Source: Rhizobacter sp.
GTDB taxonomy: Bacteria; Pseudomonadota; Gammaproteobacteria; Burkholderiales; Burkholderiaceae_C
DNA: 64,000 nt
Assembly: GCA_025350965.1 (NCBI GenBank)
Contig: JANXWV010000011.1
Span: 1 to 64,000 of the forward strand
Direction of reading: 5' to 3'
Part shown: one piece after another, positions 11,202-20,538 of the stretch
Numbering within the stretch: the stretch's first letter is position 1
Layout: each line of letters starts with the position of its first letter
Translations under genes and position numbers: made by a program
Notes under the pieces: generated by a model
What the model saw: the letters and a program-made list of their open reading frames with translations, nothing else
Databases searched by the model: none
What the model was told of the DNA's origin: nothing

Positions 11202-13334
11202 TCACTCTTGGTGAACCGGCGGCTGCATGGGCTGCTGGTCGCGGTCGATCAGCGCCTTCATCGACAGCTTGACGCGGCCCTTCTCGTCGGTCTCGAGCAC
11301 CTTGACCTTGACGATCTGGCCTTCCTTGAGGAAGTCGGTGACCTTCTCGACGCGCTGGTGCGCGATCTGGCTGATGTGCAACAGGCCGTCCTTGCCCGGC
11401 ATCAGGTTCACGAGCGCGCCGAAGTCGAGCAGCTTGACGATCGGGCCTTCGTAGATCTTGCCCACTTCGACTTCGGCCGTGATCTCGGCGATGCGCTTCT
11501 TCGCGTGCTCTGCCTTGTCGGCATCGGTCGAGGCAATCGTGATGGTGCCGTCTTCGCCGATGTCGATCGTGCAGCCGGTCTCTTCGGTCAGCGCGCGGAT
11601 CGTGGCGCCGCCCTTGCCGATGATGTCGCGGATCTTCTCCGGGTTGATCTTCATCGTGTACAGGCGCGGTGCAAACTGCGACACCTCGGTGTTCGCGGTG
11701 CCCATCGCTTCGGTCATCTTGCCGAGGATGTGCAAGCGCGCTTCCTTGGCCTGCGCCAACGCGACCTGCATGATCTCTTTTGTGATGCCCTGGATCTTGA
11801 TGTCCATCTGCAGCGCGGTGATGCCGGCGGTCGTGCCTGCGACCTTGAAGTCCATGTCGCCGAGGTGATCTTCGTCACCGAGGATGTCGGTCAGCACGGC
11901 AAAGCGAGCGCCGTCCTTGATCAGGCCCATGGCGATACCGGCCACATGGGCCTTCAAGGGCACGCCGGCATCCATCAGCGCCAGGCAGCCGCCGCACACC
12001 GAAGCCATCGACGACGAGCCGTTCGACTCGGTGATCTCCGAGACCACGCGCATCGAATACGGGAAGTCGGCCTGACTCGGCAGCACCGCGACCAACGCCC
12101 GCTTGGCAAGGCGGCCGTGGCCGATTTCGCGGCGCTTCGGTGTGCCGACGCGGCCGGTCTCGCCGGTGGCGAACGGTGGCATGTTGTAGTGCAGCATGAA
12201 GTGCTCGGTGAACTCACCGGCCAGCGCGTCGATGCGCTGTGCATCACGCGCGGTACCCAGCGTGGCCACGGCCAGCGCCTGGGTCTCACCCCGCGTGAAC
12301 AGCGACGAACCGTGGGCCCGCGGCAGCACGCTGTTGCGGATCTCGATCTGGCGCACGGTGCGTGTGTCACGCCCGTCGATGCGCGGCTCGCCCGACAGGA
12401 TCTGGCTGCGCACGATGTTCGCTTCGATGTCGAACAGCACGTTGTCGAGCTTGACCTTGTCGAACACAGCGCCCTCGCCTTGCAGCGACGTGGCGGTTGC
12501 GGCCGTCACAGCGCGAGTGGCGTGTGTGCGAGCCTGCTTCGAGCGGATCTGATAGGCCTCGCGCAGCGGGTTTTCGGCCAGCGCCTTGACCTTGGCGATG
12601 AAGCCTTCGTCCTTGGCGGGTGCCGCCCAGTCCCAGGCCGGCTTGCCAGCGTCACGAACCAGCTCATGGATCGCGTTGATCGCGATGTTGCTTTGCTGCT
12701 GGCCGAATACGATGCCGCCGAGCATGATCTCCTCAGACAGTTGCTGCGCTTCCGACTCGACCATCAACACGGCCACTTCGGTGCCGGCGACGATCAGGTC
12801 CATCTGGGATTGCAGCAGCTGGGTCTTGCCGGGGTTCAGCACATATTCGCCGTTGATGTAGCCCACGCGCGCCGCACCGATCGGGCCGTTGAACGGAATG
12901 CCGGAGATTGCGAGCGCAGCGCTCGAGCCGATCAGCGCGGCGATGTCGGCCGAGACTTCCGGGTTCAGCGACAGAACATGCACAACGACCTGTACTTCGT
13001 TGTAGAAGCCTTCAGGGAACAGCGGGCGCAGCGGGCGGTCGATCAGGCGCGAGGTCAGTGTTTCCAGCTCGCTCGGGCGGCCTTCACGCTTGAAGAAGCT
13101 GCCGGGGATCTTGCCGGCGGCGTAGGTCTTCTCGATGTAGTCGACGGTCAGCGGGAAGAAGTCTTGCCCCGGCTTGGCGTTCTTGGCCGCCACCACGGTG
13201 GCCAGAACGACGGTGTCTTCGATGTTGACGAGGACGGCGCCGCCGGACTGGCGGGCGATCTCGCCGGTTTCCAGCACAACGGTGTGCTGGCCCCATTGGA
13301 AGGTCTTGGTGACTTTGTTGAACATGCTGCTCAT
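11202..13334 (-). CDS. pnp: polyribonucleotide nucleotidyltransferase (PNPase)
   Basis: A 710-residue phosphorolytic 3'-5' exoribonuclease. Two RNase PH domains flank an alpha-helical domain, followed by a KH domain ([17 protein letters not shown]) and an S1 domain ([25 protein letters not shown] begins it). The ATG at 13332-13334 has a GGAG Shine-Dalgarno 8 bases upstream and is preferred over the ATG nine bases downstream. It follows rpsO, separated by a terminator hairpin, the arrangement also known in E. coli. Confidence 0.97.
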   Translation of the reverse strand: MSSMFNKVTKTFQWGQHTVVLETGEIARQSGGAVLVNIEDTVVLATVVAAKNAKPGQDFFPLTVDYIEKTYAAGKIPGSFFKREGRPSELETLTSRLIDRPLRPLFPEGFYNEVQVVVHVLSLNPEVSADIAALIGSSAALAISGIPFNGPIGAARVGYINGEYVLNPGKTQLLQSQMDLIVAGTEVAVLMVESEAQQLSEEIMLGGIVFGQQQSNIAINAIHELVRDAGKPAWDWAAPAKDEGFIAKVKALAENPLREAYQIRSKQARTHATRAVTAATATSLQGEGAVFDKVKLDNVLFDIEANIVRSQILSGEPRIDGRDTRTVRQIEIRNSVLPRAHGSSLFTRGETQALAVATLGTARDAQRIDALAGEFTEHFMLHYNMPPFATGETGRVGTPKRREIGHGRLAKRALVAVLPSQADFPYSMRVVSEITESNGSSSMASVCGGCLALMDAGVPLKAHVAGIAMGLIKDGARFAVLTDILGDEDHLGDMDFKVAGTTAGITALQMDIKIQGITKEIMQVALAQAKEARLHILGKMTEAMGTANTEVSQFAPRLYTMKINPEKIRDIIGKGGATIRALTEETGCTIDIGEDGTITIASTDADKAEHAKKRIAEITAEVEVGKIYEGPIVKLLDFGALVNLMPGKDGLLHISQIAHQRVEKVTDFLKEGQIVKVKVLETDEKGRVKLSMKALIDRDQQPMQPPVHQE

Positions 13335-13380
13335 GCTTGTGTCTCCGTGGGTTGCGGGCGCCTGCAGGCAGGCACCGCTA

Positions 13381-13421
13381 GAAAAACGAAGAGCCTGTGC
13401 TGGTGAATTCCAGACAGGCTC
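13381..13421 (-). terminator. hairpin terminator between rpsO and pnp
   Basis: On the minus strand an 8-bp perfect stem, GAGCCTGT with ACAGGCTC (13414-13421 and 13391-13398), is followed by a T-rich run (TTCGTTTTTC, 13381-13390). It lies 18 bases after the rpsO stop and can act as a partial terminator that reduces read-through into pnp. Confidence 0.75.
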
Positions 13422-13438
13422 TCTTGCTCTTGGCTGAA

Positions 13439-13708
13439 TTACTTCCGCAGGCCCAGCTTCTGGATCAACGCGGTGTAGCGATCAGCATCGCGGTTCTTCA
13501 GGTAAGCCAGCAGGCTCTTGCGCTGGTTGACCATCTTCAGCAGGCCACGGCGACCATGGTGGTCTTTCATGTGGGCCTTGAAGTGCGGCGTGAGGTCGTT
13601 GATGCGCGCCGTGAGGATGGCGACTTGCACTTCCGGCGACCCGGTGTCGTGCGGTGTGCGTGCGTTGGCCGCGACGATCTCGGCCTTGTTGACTGTGGCG
13701 TTGGACAT
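13439..13708 (-). CDS. rpsO: 30S ribosomal protein S15
   Basis: An 89-residue primary 16S rRNA-binding protein of the small subunit. The conserved [15 protein letters not shown] segment and the [15 protein letters not shown] helix are present and the length is exactly that of the family. A GGAAACG Shine-Dalgarno-like stretch precedes the ATG. It is followed by a hairpin terminator and then pnp. Confidence 0.97.
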   Translation of the reverse strand: MSNATVNKAEIVAANARTPHDTGSPEVQVAILTARINDLTPHFKAHMKDHHGRRGLLKMVNQRKSLLAYLKNRDADRYTALIQKLGLRK

Positions 13709-13862
13709 GACTCGTTTCCTGTTGATTGAAACCGAGCCAACCTGAGGTCAAAGGGTGCGACCAAATGCAGGCATGCCACGGTTTCGGGTTTCCACTTGCG
13801 ATCACCAGTGAAACCGACCGGTGTCGTGCGTTGCTGTGCACTCCAAATGCACAGCTTGCGGA

Positions 13863-15053
13863 TTATAGACGCAGGAAGCGCGCGAGGCGTTCGACCCCCA
13901 ACGTCAACCGCTGCGGGTCGCGCGATGCGAAACACCAGCGCAGCCAGCCTTCCGCCTCGTCGCCGAACGCCGCGCCCGGTGCGAGCCCGAGGCCCGCCTC
14001 GGCGACCAGGCGCTTCGCCAGCGTGAGCGAGTCGTCATGACCTTCGATGCGGAAGAACGCGTACATGCCGCCCTCGGGCACCACCACACCCACCCCGGGC
14101 AACGCGGCCAGTTGTGGCAGCAAGGTGTCGCGGCATGCCCTCAGGCGGCCGATCAGGCCCGGCACGAATTCACCAGCACCCGCGAGCGCAGCCAGCCCCG
14201 CGCGCTGCACGAAAGTGGGCGCGCAGGAGGTGTTGAACTCGATCAGTTTGCCGACTGCATCGAGTAACGCGGGCGGCACCACGAGCCAGCCCAGCCTCCA
14301 ACCGGTCATCAGGAAACTCTTCGAGAAGCTGTGCGCCACCACAACGCGGTCTTCGGGCTCGGCGATGTCCAGAAAGCTGGGTGCCGCAAGGCGGCCAGAT
14401 TCGGCGGAGCCGAAGCTCGGCGCGCGTTGCGCACCTTCGCCGAAGTAGACGCGCTCGTAGACCTCGTCGGCAACGATCCACGTGCCGGTACTGCGGCAGT
14501 GCGCCAGGATCGATTGCTGCTCGGCGCGGGTCAGCGTCCAGCCGGTCGGGTTGTTCGGCGCATTGACGAGCAGCACGCTCGTGACGGGGGTGATGGCTGC
14601 AAGCAGTGTCGGCAGGTCGAGGTGCCACGCATTGCCACGCACGACGAGTGGTACGCGCGTCACCCGCGCGCCGAGGATCAGCGGTTGCGCCGTCAGGTTG
14701 GGCCACACCGGCACCACCGCCACCACCTCGTCGCCTGGGCCTGCCAGCGCCTGCATTGCCAGCATCAGTGCGTTGACGCCCGATGAGGTCACGGCAATGC
14801 GGTCGACGCCGACCGGCCGGTGCAGGCCGCTCGTGTAGGCGGCCAGCGCGTCGCGCAACTCGGGCAGGCCAAGGTTGTGGCTGTAGAAGGTTTCATCGGC
14901 CTGCATAGAACGCACAGCCGCGTCGCGAATGAAGGCCGGCGTGGGCTCGTCGCTCTCACCGAACCAGAACGGCAGCACATCGGTGCGGCCGAGGCCGGCG
15001 TTGGCGACTTCGCGGATCTTGGAGCCGGGCAGTTCGTGGATGGCAGAGCGCAT
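13863..15053 (-). CDS. class I/II pyridoxal-phosphate aminotransferase
   Basis: A 396-residue fold-type I aminotransferase. VNAPNNPTGW, the cofactor-contacting VADEVYERVYF and the Schiff-base lysine in SFSKSFLMTGWRLGW are present. The start MRSAIHELPG at 15051-15053 gives family length; 64 codons of open frame upstream cross the promoter region and are rejected. The amino-acid substrate cannot be assigned. It is divergent from the hsp20 gene. Confidence 0.9.
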   Translation of the reverse strand: MRSAIHELPGSKIREVANAGLGRTDVLPFWFGESDEPTPAFIRDAAVRSMQADETFYSHNLGLPELRDALAAYTSGLHRPVGVDRIAVTSSGVNALMLAMQALAGPGDEVVAVVPVWPNLTAQPLILGARVTRVPLVVRGNAWHLDLPTLLAAITPVTSVLLVNAPNNPTGWTLTRAEQQSILAHCRSTGTWIVADEVYERVYFGEGAQRAPSFGSAESGRLAAPSFLDIAEPEDRVVVAHSFSKSFLMTGWRLGWLVVPPALLDAVGKLIEFNTSCAPTFVQRAGLAALAGAGEFVPGLIGRLRACRDTLLPQLAALPGVGVVVPEGGMYAFFRIEGHDDSLTLAKRLVAEAGLGLAPGAAFGDEAEGWLRWCFASRDPQRLTLGVERLARFLRL

Positions 15054-15081
15054 GGGAGACGACCTTCTTCGACGTGCCGCA

Positions 15082-15135
15082 AGGGCCGAAAACAAGGCCC
15101 TTGAAAACAAAAATGCCGCTCCAAATTCAGCGGCA
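15082..15135 (+). promoter_or_regulatory. candidate heat-shock (sigma-32) promoter and hairpins upstream of hsp20
   Basis: CCCTTGAA at 15098-15105, 13 bases, then CTCCAAAT at 15119-15126 resembles the sigma-32 consensus (CTTGAA, 13-17 bases, CCCCAT-T). The -35 sequence is the right arm of the inverted repeat AAGGGCC-N7-GGCCCTT. A second perfect 8-bp repeat, ATGCCGCT with AGCGGCAT (15113-15135), covers the -10 area. The gene that follows encodes a small heat-shock protein, which supports the reading. The -10 match is partial. Confidence 0.5.
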
Positions 15136-15182
15136 TGTTGCTGCGTTGTGCAGCGACAGCACGCCATTGTAGGAGCCTCATC

Positions 15183-15689
15183 ATGTTTGTTCTGCCCCTC
15201 GCCCGCAGCGCCGCACCACGCGCCACGACACCCCGTTTCAGCCACTCGCTCGAGCGCCTGCTCGACGCCTCGTTCGAGCGCGCGGCAATGTCATCGACAC
15301 CGGTGCCGACCACCCGCACGCCAGCGCTCGACGTGAGCGAGACCGACACCCACTACACGCTGCAACTTGACGTGCCCGGGGTGACGCGCGAGCAGCTGAA
15401 GGTCACGGTCGAAGGCCGTCGCATCGCCTTGGAAACGGTTGACGCACCCGCGGCTGTAGCACCTGATGCCAAACCCGCGGCCGCACCCGCAGATGCCGCA
15501 CCCGCACCCGCAGCGCCGGCGGTTCGCGAGCTGTACCGCGAGCGCAGCGCGGCTCGTTACGCCCGCACCGTCAGCCTGCCGGCCGAAGTGGATCAGGCCG
15601 CGTCGCAAGCCCGGTTCGACAACGGCGTGCTGACCTTGACGCTTGCGAAGAGGGTGCCGACTGGCGCCACGCAGATCAGCATCAGCTGA
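15183..15689 (+). CDS. Hsp20/alpha-crystallin family small heat-shock protein
   Basis: A 168-residue holdase chaperone. The alpha-crystallin domain starts at about residue 47 (ALDVSETDTHYTLQLDVPGV) and ends with RFDNGVLTLTLAKR. An insertion of roughly 30 residues of Ala/Pro lies in the middle (about 85-118), between the central beta strands and the RSAARYARTVSLP strand, longer than in ordinary bacterial Hsp20. The ATG at 15183 has AGGAG at 15171-15175; the open frame from 15135 lacks this. Confidence 0.92.
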   Translation: MFVLPLARSAAPRATTPRFSHSLERLLDASFERAAMSSTPVPTTRTPALDVSETDTHYTLQLDVPGVTREQLKVTVEGRRIALETVDAPAAVAPDAKPAAAPADAAPAPAAPAVRELYRERSAARYARTVSLPAEVDQAASQARFDNGVLTLTLAKRVPTGATQISIS

Positions 15690-15722
15690 TCTTGCACGCC
15701 GGGCCGCTGCCGAGGCGGCCGG

Positions 15723-16760
15723 TCAGGCCGCCGCGCTGGCCAGCGCCCAGCGCGGCTGCACGTTGAAGGCGTGGTCGAGCTGACGCACGGCGGTGCCGCG
15801 TTGCAGGCGCATCGCGGCCGCCAGCGCAATCATGGCGCCGTTGTCGGTGCACAGCGCCAACTCCGGGTAGTGCACGCGAATCTGGCGCGTCGCGCACTCG
15901 ATGTTCAAACGCTCGCGCAGCCGGGCGTTCGCACCCACACCACCGGCGACGACGATGCGCGTGAGGCCGGTGTGGCGGAGCGCCTTCAACGACTTGCGCA
16001 CCAGCACGTCGGTGATCGCTTCCTGCGTCGCCGCCGCAATGTTCGCCTTGTCCTGCTCGCACACATTGGTACCGAGCTTCATGACCTGGTTGCGCACAGA
16101 GGTCTTGAGCCCTGCGAACGAGAAGTCGAGGTTGCCACTGTGCAGCAGCGGCCGGGGAAACGTGAACGCGCTCGGGTCACCGAAGGCCGCAAGCCGTGCC
16201 AATGCCGGCCCGCCCGGGTAGCCCAGGCCGAGGAGCTTGGCCGACTTGTCGAAGGCCTCGCCTGCAGCGTCGTCGATGGTTTCGCCGAGCAGTTCGTAGC
16301 TGCCCACGTCATCAACGCGCATCAACTGCGTGTGGCCGCCCGACACGAGCAGCGCGACGAACGGAAACTCGGGTGCATCGGCTGACAGAAACGGCGACAG
16401 CAGATGCCCTTCGAGGTGGTGCACGCCGATCACCGGCCGCCCCAGCGCCGCCGCCAGCGAACATGCCACGCCCGCGCCGACGAGCAGCGCGCCGGCCAGG
16501 CCCGGCCCGCGCGTGTACGCCACGTGGTCGATCTGCGCCAACGACATACCCGCCTCGGCCAACACGTGGCGCGCCAGCGGGATCACCCGGCGGATGTGGT
16601 CGCGCGAGGCCAGTTCAGGCACCACGCCACCGTAGGCCTGGTGCATGTCGATCTGGCTGTGCAGCGCATGGGCCAGCAACTTCGGCGTGCCAGTTGCAGG
16701 CGCGCGCACAACGGCAACGCCGGTCTCATCGCAGGAAGATTCAATGCCCAGAACAATCAT
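15723..16760 (-). CDS. tsaD: tRNA N6-adenosine threonylcarbamoyltransferase
   Basis: A 345-residue enzyme that transfers the threonylcarbamoyl group to A37 of tRNAs reading ANN codons, working with TsaB and TsaE. The metal-binding HHLEGH motif, the N-terminal [10 protein letters not shown] phosphate loop and LVSGGHTQL are intact. The ATG at 16758-16760 is preferred over the adjacent upstream GTG. It is convergent with hsp20 across a 33-base gap. Confidence 0.96.
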   Translation of the reverse strand: MIVLGIESSCDETGVAVVRAPATGTPKLLAHALHSQIDMHQAYGGVVPELASRDHIRRVIPLARHVLAEAGMSLAQIDHVAYTRGPGLAGALLVGAGVACSLAAALGRPVIGVHHLEGHLLSPFLSADAPEFPFVALLVSGGHTQLMRVDDVGSYELLGETIDDAAGEAFDKSAKLLGLGYPGGPALARLAAFGDPSAFTFPRPLLHSGNLDFSFAGLKTSVRNQVMKLGTNVCEQDKANIAAATQEAITDVLVRKSLKALRHTGLTRIVVAGGVGANARLRERLNIECATRQIRVHYPELALCTDNGAMIALAAAMRLQRGTAVRQLDHAFNVQPRWALASAAA

Positions 16761-16811
16761 CACCAGAGTTTAGGTCCGCCGCTGCAGGCCTACTCATCGG
16801 GCCGGGTCAAC

Positions 16812-16876
16812 GAGCGGCATCACTGAGCTGCATCACTGAGCGGCACCAGTGAGCGGCACCAGTGAGCGGCATCAAC
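16812..16876. repeat. 13-bp tandem repeat, five copies
   Basis: Five head-to-tail 13-bp units of the type GAGCGGCATCACT at 16812, 16825, 16838, 16851 and 16864, with one to four differences between units; units three and four are identical. A degenerate sixth unit (GAGCAGTCTCAGC, 16877-16889) runs into the stop codon of the exporter gene. The array fills most of the gap between tsaD and the C39 ABC exporter gene. Confidence 0.85.
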
Positions 16877-16884
16877 GAGCAGTC

Positions 16885-19032
16885 TCAGCGCGCGTGGCTG
16901 GACCCGCCGGGAACGCTGCGCAAATCTTGCGCGACCTTGCCGTCGTGAAGCACGATCACACGGCTGGCCGAGGCAATCGTTTCGGGCCGGTGCGCCACGA
17001 TGATGCGGGTGAGCTGGAGCTGGCGGATCGCCTGGTTCACCTCGCGCTCTCGGTCCACGTCGAGCGCGCTGGTGGCTTCATCGAGGAACAGGATTCTGGG
17101 GCGCTTGTAGAGTGCACGGGCCAGTAGCAGGCGCTGCCTCTGACCGCCCGAGATGCTTGTGCCCATGTCGCCGATCAGTGTGTGAAAACCCATCGGCATG
17201 GCCGCGATCTCGTCGGCCACGGCGGCAATGCGCGCGCACTCTTCGACCCACTCGGTGTCGGCATGCGGGTCGAAGAAGCTGATGTTGTCGATGATCGAGC
17301 CGGCGAAGAGCTGGTCGTCCTGCATCACTGCGCCGAGCATGTCGCGCCAGGCGCGCACGCCGAGCTGGCGCAGCGGTACGCCACCGATGCGGATTTCTCC
17401 GGTCTGCGGCTCGTGGATGCCGAGCATCAGCTTGAGCAGCGTCGTCTTGCCGCAGCCCGAAGGGCCGACGATGGCCACCGACTCACCGGGTTCGATGACG
17501 AGGTTGAGGCCATGCAGCACATCGGGTTCGGCATCGGAATAGGCGAAGCACAGGTCGCGCAACTCCAGGCGTTCGGCCAGTGGCTGTGAGCGCGGGGCAC
17601 TGTCAACGCTCGCCTCAGGGGGCGTGAGCACGATGTCGGCCAGCCGTTCGCCTTGGAGCTTGAGCATCTTCATCTCGACGATCTTGTCGATCAGCCCGCT
17701 GACGCGCTGCGCGAACTGCTCTTTGTAGGCGATGAACGCGAACAGCATGCCGACCGAGAATACGTGGTCCATCACCAGCAGCGCGCCGATCCAGATCATC
17801 GCGATGCGCTCCAGGCCGAACAGCAGCTTGTGCAGCACGCTGAAGCCGAGGTCGAGCTTGCGGGTGGCGACCTGCGCGTTCATGGCGTCCACCACCAGGT
17901 TCATGAAGCGCGCCTGCCGGTCTTCCTGGCGGTTGAAGAGCTTGATCGACTGCACGCCGCGCAGCGATTCGAGGAAGTGGCTCGCTCGCCGCGCGTCGAA
18001 GATGATCGTCTCTTCGGTGGCATCGCGCAGCGGCATGAAGAAGGCCCAGCGCAGCAGCGCATAGGCGGCCACGCAGCCCAGTGCGATGGCCGTGAGCGTG
18101 CCGCTGTAGACGAACATCATGGTCAGCGTCACGATCACGAGCAGGCCGTCGAGCACGGCCTCGATGAAGCTGGTCGTCAAGGTTTGCTGGATCTGCTGCA
18201 CGGCGCCGAAGCGCGACATCACGTCGCCGGTGTGGCGCCGCTCGAACCACGAGATCGGGAGCCGCATCAAATGGGCGAACACGTTGCCGAGCCACTGCAG
18301 GTTCAGGCTCGTGGACAAATGCAGCACCGCCCATGAGCGCACCGCGCCGGTCGCAACCGTGATGAGCACCAGCAGACCGAACCCCAGGCCCAGCGTGACC
18401 AGCAGGTCGCGGTCAACGCTGACCAGCACGCTGTCGACCACCCACTGCATGAAGAACGGCGCGAGCAGCACGAAACCTTCGAGGGCGACAGCCAAGACGA
18501 AGATCTGCAGCAGCGAACGCTTCAGGCCGCTGACGCGGCCGAGGAGTTGACGCAGCGTGACGGTCTGGCGCTCGGTCCGGGGCCGGAACTCGGGTTGCGG
18601 TGTCAATTCAAGCACGATGCCGGTGAAGTGCTCGGACACCTCGGCCAGGGACATGCGCCGAACACCATGCGCCGGGTCGTGAATGACGGCGAAGCCGCGG
18701 CGCACTTCCTTCAGCACGACGAAGTGGTTCAAGTCCCAGTGCAACACGCAGGGCATCGCCAGGCCTGGCAGGTGGTCCATTTCTGCGCGCAGAGCCCGCG
18801 AGCCGAACTGCATCTGTCCGGCCAGGCGCACCAGGTCGGCCATCGTTGTGCCCTTGAGCGACACCGAAAAGCGCCGCCTGAGGCTGGGCAAATCACTGTC
18901 CAGGCCATGGTGACCGGCGACCATCGCCAGGCAGGCCAAACCGCATTCCGCTGCCTCGGTCTGAAGGATCATCGAAAGGCCACGCCCACCGAAGCCGAGC
19001 CGGACGTGGTCGAGCCACGTGGCCGCGCTCAC
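16885..19032 (-). CDS. C39-peptidase ABC exporter for double-glycine peptides
   Basis: A 715-residue peptidase-containing ABC transporter that cuts a leader after Gly-Gly and exports the core peptide across the inner membrane. From the N-terminus: a C39 protease with oxyanion Q24, catalytic C30 (QTEAAECGLAC), H103 (HWDLNHFVV) and D119 (HDP), all present; a six-helix membrane domain at about 160-440; and an ATPase with Walker A GPSGCGKTT, signature ISGGQRQR and Walker B ILFLDEATSALD. The GTG start at 19030-19032 overlaps the hlyD stop (GTGTGA); a longer ATG start at 19071 would overlap hlyD by 43 bases. It is the last gene of the peptide cluster. Confidence 0.93.
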   Translation of the reverse strand: MSAATWLDHVRLGFGGRGLSMILQTEAAECGLACLAMVAGHHGLDSDLPSLRRRFSVSLKGTTMADLVRLAGQMQFGSRALRAEMDHLPGLAMPCVLHWDLNHFVVLKEVRRGFAVIHDPAHGVRRMSLAEVSEHFTGIVLELTPQPEFRPRTERQTVTLRQLLGRVSGLKRSLLQIFVLAVALEGFVLLAPFFMQWVVDSVLVSVDRDLLVTLGLGFGLLVLITVATGAVRSWAVLHLSTSLNLQWLGNVFAHLMRLPISWFERRHTGDVMSRFGAVQQIQQTLTTSFIEAVLDGLLVIVTLTMMFVYSGTLTAIALGCVAAYALLRWAFFMPLRDATEETIIFDARRASHFLESLRGVQSIKLFNRQEDRQARFMNLVVDAMNAQVATRKLDLGFSVLHKLLFGLERIAMIWIGALLVMDHVFSVGMLFAFIAYKEQFAQRVSGLIDKIVEMKMLKLQGERLADIVLTPPEASVDSAPRSQPLAERLELRDLCFAYSDAEPDVLHGLNLVIEPGESVAIVGPSGCGKTTLLKLMLGIHEPQTGEIRIGGVPLRQLGVRAWRDMLGAVMQDDQLFAGSIIDNISFFDPHADTEWVEECARIAAVADEIAAMPMGFHTLIGDMGTSISGGQRQRLLLARALYKRPRILFLDEATSALDVDREREVNQAIRQLQLTRIIVAHRPETIASASRVIVLHDGKVAQDLRSVPGGSSHAR

Positions 19033-20282
19033 ACCCTGCCTGCGATGCCCAGCACCGGTTCGAACAGCCACTCGATCAGGCGCCGGCGGTCGAGCAACAC
19101 ATCGGCTTCGAGTTGCATGCCCGGTGACAAAGGCTGAGCCTGCCCGTACGCGGCGACGGTCTGGCGATCAAGCGTCACTGTGATGCGGTACAGCGGCTCG
19201 GGCCCCGCCCCGGGAGCACCCTGCAGCGGCAGCCCCGACAACTCACTGGCTTGCAACGGAGCACGCGCCACCTGGGCCACCATGCCCGACTGGTGACCGA
19301 ACTTCTGGTACGGGAAGGCCTGGTAGCGGAGTTGCACAGCCTGATTTTGGCGGACGAAGCCGACCGCACTGGACGGCGCGAACAAATGCGCTTGGAGCTT
19401 GGCATCGGCCGGCAGCAGACTCGCCATCGCCACACCGGGGTTGACCGTCTGCCCGACTTCCGCCAGCACGCTGGTCATGACGCCGTCTTGCGGCGCCAAC
19501 ACCACGATCCGCTGGCGCGCTTCGCTTTCAGCGCTTTGCTGGGCAAGCGCCGCCATGTCGCGGTCGACTTCGCCCCGCAGCGCGCGCGCCTTCAGTGGCA
19601 GTTCGCGGCGCTGCGCCTCGACCACACCGATTTCGCGCAGGTGCGCCGAACGCTGGCGCTCCAATGCCTGGATCTGCGCCTTCACGCCCAGCATCTCTTC
19701 GGACTTGGCCTGCACTTGCGCGGCCGACACGAAGTTGTCGCCGCGCAGGGATTCGAGCCGCGCCTGCGCCTGCTGAGCCAGCGCGAGACGCTGCTTTTGC
19801 AGTTCGATCTCGGCGCCGATGGAGGCCAGCTCGCGTCGCATGTCGTCGGCCTGACGGCCAAGAGCGACGGACTGCGACGCATCCAGCGCGAGGCGCTGGC
19901 GCGCCGATTCTTCCAGGCTGCGCCTGCGCGCCACCAGGCTGTCCTGGACCGCTGCCTGGGTGTCTCCGCTCAGCGTCGCCTGCCCCACCGCCAGTACGTA
20001 GAGCACATCGCCGCGGTGCACGAAGCGGCCTTCGCTGACTTGAGTTTCGACAACAGTCGCGACCTGAGGCGGCATCAATCGCAACACGCCGTGATCGGGA
20101 ACCAGGTAGCCCGTCACGCGGGCTTTGCGTGTGTATTCGCCCAGCGCAAGGTAGGTCACAGTGATCCCGACCGCGCCCACCACAAGCAACGTCAACCACG
20201 CCAACGACGGCGGACGGATCAGCTGGATGCTGCCGAGCCACTCTCGCTGGCGGTTGTCAAAGACCTCGCGCCGAAATAGCAA
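19029..20282 (-). CDS. HlyD-family periplasmic adaptor of a peptide exporter
   Basis: A 417-residue membrane-fusion protein. One transmembrane helix (about 27-47) is followed by a barrel/lipoyl half, a long coiled coil (about 110-240, rich in Gln, Arg, Glu and Ala) and the second lipoyl half (VLAPQDGVMTSVLAEVGQTVNPG). It should bridge the C39 exporter to an outer-membrane TolC-type channel, which is not encoded nearby. The first codon is TTG at 20280-20282 with AGGAAG 8 bases upstream, 17 bases after the peptide gene stop. Confidence 0.9.
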   Translation of the reverse strand: MLFRREVFDNRQREWLGSIQLIRPPSLAWLTLLVVGAVGITVTYLALGEYTRKARVTGYLVPDHGVLRLMPPQVATVVETQVSEGRFVHRGDVLYVLAVGQATLSGDTQAAVQDSLVARRRSLEESARQRLALDASQSVALGRQADDMRRELASIGAEIELQKQRLALAQQAQARLESLRGDNFVSAAQVQAKSEEMLGVKAQIQALERQRSAHLREIGVVEAQRRELPLKARALRGEVDRDMAALAQQSAESEARQRIVVLAPQDGVMTSVLAEVGQTVNPGVAMASLLPADAKLQAHLFAPSSAVGFVRQNQAVQLRYQAFPYQKFGHQSGMVAQVARAPLQASELSGLPLQGAPGAGPEPLYRITVTLDRQTVAAYGQAQPLSPGMQLEADVLLDRRRLIEWLFEPVLGIAGRV

Positions 20283-20299
20283 TGTCGAGGCTTCCTGGC

Positions 20300-20482
20300 T
20301 TACCAGTAGCTCTTGGGTGCCAAGTCAACCTGCAGCTCGGGTGCCCAGAAGCTCTTGGGCGCGCCGCCAGAAACGAGCTTCATTTCAGCAGTGCTCAGGG
20401 CAACTGGCCCGTGATCGAGAGCAGACTTGGTCTTGGTTGTGACGAGGGGGGTCTGCGCGTTCAACTTCTGATTGCTTTGCAT
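20300..20482 (-). CDS. double-glycine leader peptide precursor
   Basis: A 60-residue precursor. Residues 29-40 (LSTAEMKLVSGG) match the double-glycine leader consensus LSxxELxxIxGG at every key position, so cleavage is predicted after G40. The predicted core is residues 41-60: it begins APKSFW, ends APKSYW, has two Lys and two acidic residues, and contains no Cys. The ATG at 20480-20482 has GGAG 9 bases upstream; an upstream in-frame ATG at 20524 lacks one. It is followed directly by the adaptor and the C39 exporter, which gives it its own protease and secretion route. I do not recognise the core as a known bacteriocin or pheromone. Confidence 0.82.
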   Translation of the reverse strand: MQSNQKLNAQTPLVTTKTKSALDHGPVALSTAEMKLVSGGAPKSFWAPELQVDLAPKSYW

Positions 20483-20538
20483 GCTGGGCTCCGAATCGGG
20501 CGGTTGCACATGCGGCGCATGCACTGAGCGAATTGCAC

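Noticed and set aside
11181-13406. 741-codon plus-strand open frame opposite pnp
   Set aside because: Exactly mirrors pnp, is Arg/Asp/His-rich with no domain, and pnp is unmistakable.
15054-15182. CIRCE element upstream of hsp20
   Set aside because: The inverted repeats here do not match TTAGCACTC-N9-GAGTGCTAA.
16764-16884. CRISPR array
   Set aside because: The 13-bp units are directly adjacent with no spacers, so this is a simple tandem repeat.
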